From NCBI GenBank assembly GCA_963617205.1, contig CAVEOA010000005.1:1-64000 (forward strand): 64,000 nt of DNA, given 5' to 3'. The DNA is from UBA11524 sp963617205 (GTDB taxonomy: Bacteria > Bacillota > Clostridia > Christensenellales > Aristaeellaceae). This document shows, piece after piece, positions 58,866 to 64,000 of the stretch (within the stretch, counting starts at the first letter, position 1; the number at the start of each line of letters is the position of its first letter). A program made the translations under genes and the position numbers. Under the pieces are notes generated by a model, which saw nothing but the letters and a program-made list of their open reading frames with translations, had not been told where the DNA came from and did not search any database.

Positions 58866-60809
58866 ATGCGCGGACTTGTGCGCGTCGGGGCGGCGGTGCC
58901 GTCGCTCGCACTTTGCAATGTCAGGGAGAATGTCAAACGGCATCTGGAGAAAATGCAGGAGGCGACGGAAAAGCATGTCAGCATCCTGACATTTCCGGAG
59001 CTGAGCCTGACGGGATACACCTGCGGCGACCTGTTCTTTCAGCGGCAGCTGCTCGATGAGGCGGCAGAGGGATTGAAGGCGCTCGCAAACGCTATGCCGC
59101 AGGGGCTGATTGCAGTCGTCGGCGTGCCGGTGGAAATCTGCGGCGCACTGTACAACTGCGCGGCGGTGCTCGAGAAGGGCTGCATTGCCGGACTTGTCCC
59201 GAAGACGTTCCTGCCAAACAACGGCGAATTTTATGAAAAGCGCTGGTTCCAGTCGGGCAGTGCGCTTCAGGGAACATGCATCCCCGTTCCGGCACTGAAT
59301 ACGTCTGCATTTCGCAATCACTGTTTCCGTACATCTGACGGCGTAAGATTCGGCATTGAGCTGTGCGAGGATCTCTGGTCGCCGCTGCCGCCGAGTACGA
59401 TTCTTTCCGTTGCCGGTGCGGAGATCATGCTGAACCTTTCCGCCAGCAATGAGCTGCTGAGCAAGCGCGAATACCGCCGCGAACTCGTCAGCCAGCAGAG
59501 CGCGCGCTGCCAGTGCGGCTATGTATACGTGTCTGCCGGCATGGGCGAATCGTCCTCCGACCTCGTGTTTTCCGGGCATAGCATGGTTGCCTCCTGCGGC
59601 ACGGTCATCAGGGAAAGCGAAGGCTATCTTTCGGACGACTACCTGATGACGGCGGACATTGATATCGACCGCATCCGCGCTGACCGCATGAAGCAGACGA
59701 GCTTCGCGGATTGCGCCGCGCAGGTTCGCGCCTGCTGGAAGGATGCATGCGGCGAAGCACTTATTGGCGTAAATGTGCTGCTGCCGGATGACGCTGCGCC
59801 GGATTATCGTGTTGGCAAGCATCCGTTCATCCCGTCGGACAAGGCCTCTCGTCAGACGCGCTGCGCACAGATTCTCGCCATGCAGGCAACGGCGCTGGCA
59901 CGGCGGCTGTCCGTCACGGGTGGAAAGGTTGTCGTGGGCATTTCCGGCGGACTTGATTCAACGCTGGCGCTGCTTGCGGCGTGCAGAGCGGTTGACATGC
60001 TGCATCTGCCGCGCACGAACATCCTCGGGATTACCATGCCCTGCTTCGGCACGACCGACCGCACGTATCACAACGCGCTGAAGCTCATGACAACGCTTGG
60101 CGTCAGTCAGCGCGAAATACCGATTCACAATGCAGTTCGCCAGCATTTCGCCGACATCGGGCACGACGAAAACGACCACTCCGTCACATACGAAAATTGT
60201 CAGGCGCGTGAGCGGACGCAGGTGCTCATGGATGTGGCGAACAAAATCGGCGCCATTGTCCTCGGAACGGGAGATTTGAGCGAAATCGCGCTGGGCTGGT
60301 GCACATACAACGCCGATCACATGAGCATGTACGGCGTGAACAGCGGCGTGCCGAAAACGCTTGTGCGCTGGGTCATCCAGACGGCAGCGGAGAATGATGA
60401 ATTTGCTGAAAGCCGCGCATGCCTGCAAAGCATCCTTGACACGCCCATCAGCCCTGAGCTGCTGCCGCCGGACGAGAAGGGGAACATTCTCCAGCAGACG
60501 GAGGACGTTGTCGGACCGTACGCGCTGCACGATTTCTTCCTGTATTATGCGGTTCGCTTCGGGTATGCGCCCGAAAAGATATTCGAGCTGTGCTGTACGG
60601 CGTTCGAGGGAGATTTCGACCGTGCGACCGTGCTCAAGTGGCTCAAGAATTTCTACCGCCGCTTCTGGACGCAGCAGTTCAAGCGCAACTGCATGCCGGA
60701 TGGCGTGAAAATCGGCTCGATTGCGCTTTCACCGCGTGGTGACTGGCGGATGCCGTCCGATGCACAGGTGAAAGCGTGGATGGATGCGTGCGAACGGATC
60801 GCGCTGTAA
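58866..60809 (+). CDS. nadE: Glutamine-dependent NAD synthetase
   Basis: Six hundred and forty-seven residues from ATG 58866 (site GAGGAGG) to TAA 60807-60809. It converts deamido-NAD to NAD with ATP and glutamine. The N-terminal nitrilase-type glutaminase (residues 1-270) shows ILTFPELSLTGYTCGDLFFQ, the Lys in GLVPKTFLPN and the catalytic Cys region FGIELCEDLWSPLPPS. The synthetase domain has the P-loop VVVGISGGLDSTLALLAACR and VLGTGDLSEIALGWCTYNAD HMSMYGVN (split). Full length, with both domains in one chain. Confidence 0.97.
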   Translation: MRGLVRVGAAVPSLALCNVRENVKRHLEKMQEATEKHVSILTFPELSLTGYTCGDLFFQRQLLDEAAEGLKALANAMPQGLIAVVGVPVEICGALYNCAAVLEKGCIAGLVPKTFLPNNGEFYEKRWFQSGSALQGTCIPVPALNTSAFRNHCFRTSDGVRFGIELCEDLWSPLPPSTILSVAGAEIMLNLSASNELLSKREYRRELVSQQSARCQCGYVYVSAGMGESSSDLVFSGHSMVASCGTVIRESEGYLSDDYLMTADIDIDRIRADRMKQTSFADCAAQVRACWKDACGEALIGVNVLLPDDAAPDYRVGKHPFIPSDKASRQTRCAQILAMQATALARRLSVTGGKVVVGISGGLDSTLALLAACRAVDMLHLPRTNILGITMPCFGTTDRTYHNALKLMTTLGVSQREIPIHNAVRQHFADIGHDENDHSVTYENCQARERTQVLMDVANKIGAIVLGTGDLSEIALGWCTYNADHMSMYGVNSGVPKTLVRWVIQTAAENDEFAESRACLQSILDTPISPELLPPDEKGNILQQTEDVVGPYALHDFFLYYAVRFGYAPEKIFELCCTAFEGDFDRATVLKWLKNFYRRFWTQQFKRNCMPDGVKIGSIALSPRGDWRMPSDAQVKAWMDACERIAL

Positions 60810-60842
60810 TGGTGTCACAACGAGATAATCAGGAGGTCCCAC

Positions 60843-61304
60843 ATGAGGTGTCAATATTGCAACTGCGCCGAAAGCAAGGTCATTGACTCGCGTCCGACCG
60901 AGGAGGGCAACTCCATCCGCCGGCGCAGAGAATGCATCGGCTGCGGACGCCGTTTTACGACCTATGAGAAAATCGAGATGCTGCCGCTGATGGTGGTGAA
61001 GCGCGATGGGCGACGCGAGGCGTTTGATTCGCAGAAAATCAAGGCAGGCATCATTCACGCCTGTGAAAAGCTGCCCATTTCCATGCAGCAGATCGACGAA
61101 ATGACGACGCATGTTGAGCAGCAGGCCTACGCAGGCATGGAAAGCGAAATCAGCTCGCAGCGCATCGGCGATATGGTCATGGACGAGCTGAAGGCGACGA
61201 ACGATGTCGCATATGTGCGCTTCGCCGCGGTCTACCGCCTGTTCACCGATATCGGCACGTTCATGCAGGAGCTGCAGAAGCTGCTGGACGAAGGCAAAAA
61301 GTAA
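60843..61304 (+). CDS. nrdR: Transcriptional repressor of ribonucleotide reductase genes
   Basis: One hundred and fifty-three residues from ATG 60843 (site AGGAGGTCC) to TAA 61302-61304. An N-terminal zinc ribbon (MRCQYCNCAESKVIDSRP, RRECIGCGRRFTTYE) and an ATP-cone domain (VVKRDGRREAFDSQKIKAGI, VAYVRFAAVYRLFTDIGTF) give the complete NrdR layout. It represses nrd genes when dATP is bound. No nrd gene is in the window. Confidence 0.98.
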   Translation: MRCQYCNCAESKVIDSRPTEEGNSIRRRRECIGCGRRFTTYEKIEMLPLMVVKRDGRREAFDSQKIKAGIIHACEKLPISMQQIDEMTTHVEQQAYAGMESEISSQRIGDMVMDELKATNDVAYVRFAAVYRLFTDIGTFMQELQKLLDEGKK

Positions 61305-61309
61305 GCATC

Positions 61310-61352
61310 AAAAAAGGGAACTGTCCCCGATTGGAGACAGCTCCCTCTTTTT
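61310..61352. terminator. Terminator between convergent nrdR and gpmI
   Basis: AGGGAACTGTCCCC and GGAGACAGCTCCCT form a stem of about 12 bp with mismatches, flanked by a run of A on the left and CTTTTTA on the right, so it works both ways. Confidence 0.82.
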
Positions 61353-62928
61353 ACTTCAGCATGGACTCTTCCCAGGAGTCGAACGGCTCGATGCCCAGCA
61401 GACCAGCCACAGTCGGAGCGACGTTTGCAAGACCGAAGCCTGTGCCTTCCTTGAGCTCATGGCGTTCGTCCTTGTCATAGACGATGAAGGGAACAGGATT
61501 CAGGCTGTGCGCCGTGCGGACGCTGATCTTGCCCTTCTTGTTCTTTTCCAGCATCTGGTCGGCATTGCCGTGGTCAGCAGTGACGCAGAGAATCGCGCCG
61601 TACTCATCGCACGCCTTCTTCACGCGCGCAAGGCACAGGTCAACGGATTCCACAGCGATTTCCGTCGCAAGCAGGTTGCCGGTATGACCAACCATGTCGC
61701 CGTTGGGGTAGTTGCAGCGGATGAAGCCGTACTTGCCGCTCTTGATGGCGTCAATCACGAGGTCGGTGATTTCGGTTGCCTTCATCCACGGGCACTCATC
61801 AAAGGAACGCACGTCAGAGGGCACTTCCACCCACGTTTCCAGCTCCTCGGAGAACTTTTCGGAGCGGTTGCCGTTCCAGAAATACGTCACATGACCGTAC
61901 TTCTGGGTTTCAGAGCAGGCAAATTCGTTCACACCGTTCTTGACGAGCAGCTCAGTCAGCGTATTGCGGATTTCCGGCGGATTCACGAGGAAGGACTTCG
62001 GGATGCACAGGTCGCCGTCGTACTGCAGCATGCCGGCGTACTTCACCTTGGGCATTTCGCCGCGGTCGAACTTGTCGAACGTGCTGTCGCCGTCGAATGC
62101 CATGGAGATTTCCTGCGCACGGTCGCCGCGGAAGTTGAACAGGATAACGCTGTCGCCGTCGTGCATCTTGCCGACCGGCTGACCGTTTTCGGCGATGACG
62201 AACGCGGGCAGATCCTGATCGATTACGCCGGTTTCAGCGCGGTACGCCTCGATGGCTTCCTTCGCCGTTGCAAACTGACGACCGATGCCGTGCACGTGGG
62301 TATCCCAGCCAGCCTTGACCATCGGCCAGTTCGCCTGATAACGGTCCATGGTGATGGTCATGCGACCGCCGCCGGAGGCAATCTTGCCGTCAAACGCTGC
62401 ATCGTTGAGGGATGCGAGCACGTCCTCGAGCTCCTGCACATACTCCAGCGCGGAGGTGGCAGGAACATCACGACCGTCCAGCAGGATGTGGCAGCGGACG
62501 CGCGCGACACCCTCCTTCTTGGCTTCCTTGAGCATGGCGATCAGGTGCGAAATGTTGGAATGCACGTTGCCGTCGGACAGCAAGCCGATGAAGTGCAGCG
62601 TGGCGTTGTGGTCCTTCAGGTCGCTGACAAGGTTCTTCCACGCGTCGGAGGTGTAAATCTTGCCGGATTCGATGGACTCGTTGACCAGCTTTGCACCCTG
62701 CGAATAAATCTGACCGCAGCCGAGCGCGTTATGACCGACCTCGGAGTTGCCCATGTCGTCATCGGACGGAAGACCGACGGCGGTGCCGTGCGCCTTGATA
62801 ATCTGCCAGGGGCAGGTTTCCTTCAATTCGTTCAGGGTCGGCGTTGTGGCCTTTTTGACCATGTTGCCGAGCTCTTCGTTTGTTTCACCTACGCCGTCCA
62901 TGACGACGAGAACAACAGGCTTTTTCAT
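61351..62928 (-). CDS. gpmI: Cofactor-independent phosphoglycerate mutase
   Basis: Five hundred and twenty-five residues from ATG 62928 (site TAGGAGG) to TAA 61353-61351. It interconverts 3- and 2-phosphoglycerate in glycolysis using two Mn ions and a phosphoserine intermediate. Nucleophile Ser62 lies in DDDMGNSEVGHNALGCGQIY; other motifs are HFIGLLSDGNVHSNISHL, HILLDGRDVPATSALEY, IASGGGRMTITMDRY and CVTADHGNADQM. It is full-length. It stands alone, away from other glycolysis genes. Confidence 0.97.
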   Translation of the reverse strand: MKKPVVLVVMDGVGETNEELGNMVKKATTPTLNELKETCPWQIIKAHGTAVGLPSDDDMGNSEVGHNALGCGQIYSQGAKLVNESIESGKIYTSDAWKNLVSDLKDHNATLHFIGLLSDGNVHSNISHLIAMLKEAKKEGVARVRCHILLDGRDVPATSALEYVQELEDVLASLNDAAFDGKIASGGGRMTITMDRYQANWPMVKAGWDTHVHGIGRQFATAKEAIEAYRAETGVIDQDLPAFVIAENGQPVGKMHDGDSVILFNFRGDRAQEISMAFDGDSTFDKFDRGEMPKVKYAGMLQYDGDLCIPKSFLVNPPEIRNTLTELLVKNGVNEFACSETQKYGHVTYFWNGNRSEKFSEELETWVEVPSDVRSFDECPWMKATEITDLVIDAIKSGKYGFIRCNYPNGDMVGHTGNLLATEIAVESVDLCLARVKKACDEYGAILCVTADHGNADQMLEKNKKGKISVRTAHSLNPVPFIVYDKDERHELKEGTGFGLANVAPTVAGLLGIEPFDSWEESMLK

Positions 62929-62993
62929 GGATGCGAATCCTCCTAATCAAAGCTTTTCTGGCAGGCATGAGCAGACGCTCAAACCCGATATAT

Positions 62994-63022
62994 AGAATAA
63001 TCCTTTTGTATGCGGATGTCAA
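62994..63022 (-). promoter_or_regulatory. gpmI promoter
   Basis: On the - strand TTGACA (63022-63017), 17-bp spacer and TATTCT (62999-62994), 65 bp before gpmI. Confidence 0.75.
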
Positions 63023-63087
63023 GCGGAAAACGCATTGCCTGACCACGCTTCGCTTCGCAAATTTCTCGTGTGTGCACCGCACGTTTC

Positions 63088-63116
63088 TTGATTTTACTCT
63101 TTTCATTCGGCATAAT
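63088..63116 (+). promoter_or_regulatory. Possible pgsA promoter
   Basis: TTGATT (63088-63093), 17-bp spacer and CATAAT (63111-63116), about 70 bp before the likely GTG start. Confidence 0.55.
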
Positions 63117-63186
63117 TTGTGATAAACTGATGTATGTGCGCTGCTCTCCGATGAAATCGGGGCGGCAGCAGAAAGGGACGAAAACT

Positions 63187-63762
63187 GTGGGGAAAATCGC
63201 GGACAAATATTTGAAGGACATTTGGAATGTGCCGAATGTGCTGACCATGCTGCGCCTGCTGCTGATACCTGTTTTTGCCGGACTTTTTATCGCCGGTCAG
63301 AAGAAATGGGCGCTTGTGGTCTTCTGCGTTGCAAGCATAACGGACTATCTGGACGGCTATCTTGCACGGAAAAACAATCAGGTAACAGCATTCGGCAAGC
63401 TGATGGACCCGTTGGCGGATAAGCTGATGGTCTGTACGGCACTGCTCGGTCAGGGGTTGAGCGGCGTCTTTCCGTGGTATACGATCGTGATTGTGATGAC
63501 GAAGGAGGTCGTCATGATTATCGGCGGCATTTACATGCTCAATCAGGGAATTGTCGTATATTCCAACATACTGGGCAAGGCGGCGCAGGTCTCCTTCATC
63601 GCCGCGCTGATTTTGTCGTTCTGGCATGAGGAGTTTGCCGCCGCATCGCTGCCGCTTGACCGCATCTTTCTGGGGCTCGCTGTGCTGCTGGCGTTGGCGG
63701 CGCTGGTGGATTATGCGATTGATGCGTACAAGAAGCTCCGCAATCACAGAAAGGCACAGTAA
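63187..63762 (+). CDS. pgsA: CDP-diacylglycerol--glycerol-3-phosphate phosphatidyltransferase
   Basis: About 191 residues from GTG 63187 (site AAAGGGACG); ATG 63151 is in frame but has no site. It ends at TAA 63760-63762. It makes phosphatidylglycerol phosphate, the first step to anionic lipids. The CDP-alcohol phosphotransferase motif D-x2-D-G-x2-A-R-x8-G-x3-D-x3-D is present in ITDYLDGYLARKNNQVTAFG KLMDPLADKL. Five or so membrane helices follow. It is a single-gene unit here. Confidence 0.95.
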   Translation: MGKIADKYLKDIWNVPNVLTMLRLLLIPVFAGLFIAGQKKWALVVFCVASITDYLDGYLARKNNQVTAFGKLMDPLADKLMVCTALLGQGLSGVFPWYTIVIVMTKEVVMIIGGIYMLNQGIVVYSNILGKAAQVSFIAALILSFWHEEFAAASLPLDRIFLGLAVLLALAALVDYAIDAYKKLRNHRKAQ

Positions 63763-63784
63763 GCACCATAACGCAATGAAAGAA

Positions 63785-63836
63785 GACAGTCTGCATGGTT
63801 TTTGAATGCCATGCAGGCTGTCTTTGTTGGTGTCAC
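63785..63836 (+). terminator. pgsA terminator
   Basis: GACAGTCTGCATGG and CCATGCAGGCTGTC form a 14-bp stem with one mismatch, followed by TTTG. Degenerate copies of GGCGAAGNAGAA follow at 63848-63886. Confidence 0.75.
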
Positions 63837-63890
63837 GGGGAAATATAGGCGAAGTAGAAGGTAGGCGAAGCAGAAAGCAGGCGAAGCCTG

Positions 63891-64000
63891 TTAGTCGATT
63901 TTGACGCCGTAGAGGAAGCTCGTGTCCTTGCCGGTCGTGCCGATGACGAGAATGTTCTGGTAAACCGCGGGCGATGCTTCAATCGTGCCGTTGAGCTGCA
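63891..64000 (-). CDS. C-terminal end of a beta-propeller (PQQ-like repeat) protein, partial
   Basis: The - strand frame is open from the window edge to TAA 63893-63891. The visible 35 residues, QLNGTIEASPAVYQNILVIG then TTGKDTSFLYGVKID, match the last blade of PQQ-type beta-propeller proteins (GxIxASPAVYxxxLVIGT...YGVKI). The main part and the start lie beyond the right edge. Convergent with pgsA. Confidence 0.65.
   Translation of the reverse strand, partial: QLNGTIEASPAVYQNILVIGTTGKDTSFLYGVKID

Noticed and set aside
63848..63886. CRISPR-like repeat near the right edge
   Set aside because: Only about three degenerate copies of a 12-16 bp string with no spacers.

Overview
The window joins two genomes. 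Positions 1 to about 14,800 are phage DNA: AT-richer, densely packed small genes, all on the + strand. From about 14,900 to the end is the chromosome of a GC-rich, Gram-positive-type bacterium. WhiA, RapZ and an HPr-like protein in one operon, MutS2, HisZ with a short HisG, a HemZ-type radical SAM enzyme and NrdR point to Bacillota, class Clostridia. The genus cannot be named from the sequence. The junction lies beside the 3' end of a tRNA-Pro gene, a classic prophage integration site.

Phage late module (1-5,490). Read in the standard code, this stretch looks like broken fragments. Reading TAG as an amino acid (best fit glutamine) and using only TGA or TAA as stops turns it into a compact cassette of twelve genes with 25 in-frame TAG codons: a tail-end protein, an HTH protein, small virion-type proteins, a three-part lysin (SpoIID, NlpC/P60, SH3), a membrane protein, a holin and a zinc-ribbon protein. 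Without TAG decoding the lysin would stop after 21 residues and the holin after 8.

Phage early/accessory module (6,023-14,770). About 20 small genes, most of unknown function, contain no in-frame TAG and never stop with TAG. They are driven by at least five promoters with perfect -35 and -10 hexamers and 17-bp spacers; four share a TGTAAACAAAAAC-like motif at the expected transcript start. One HTH gene carries a 37-bp tandem repeat that could switch its reading frame. The split between TAG-rich late genes and TAG-free early genes is what is expected of a prophage that recodes TAG only during lytic growth in a standard-code host.

Host region. tRNA-Pro and tRNA-Thr, then rplS; an ECF sigma factor with a DUF4349 membrane partner; an orphan DNA methyltransferase with a zinc/iron-chelating protein; murB-rapZ-whiA-HPr-like; a histidine operon hisZ-G-D-B-A-IE lacking hisC, hisH and hisF; DUF3793 plus flavodoxin behind paired dyad operators; a five-gene RiPP-type cluster (HprK-like kinase, precursor candidate, radical SAM/SPASM enzyme, PqqD-like protein, VanZ-like protein); an oppBCDFA peptide transporter; then housekeeping genes: membrane zinc protease, recJ, relA/spoT, dtd, metallo-beta-lactamase-fold hydrolase, hemZ-like, cyclophilin, peptidase U32, mutS2, a two-component system, an RNase PH-RdgB fusion, phosphodiesterase, nadE, nrdR, gpmI and pgsA. 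At least two host genes (recJ and the methyltransferase) stop with TAG, so the host itself reads TAG as stop.
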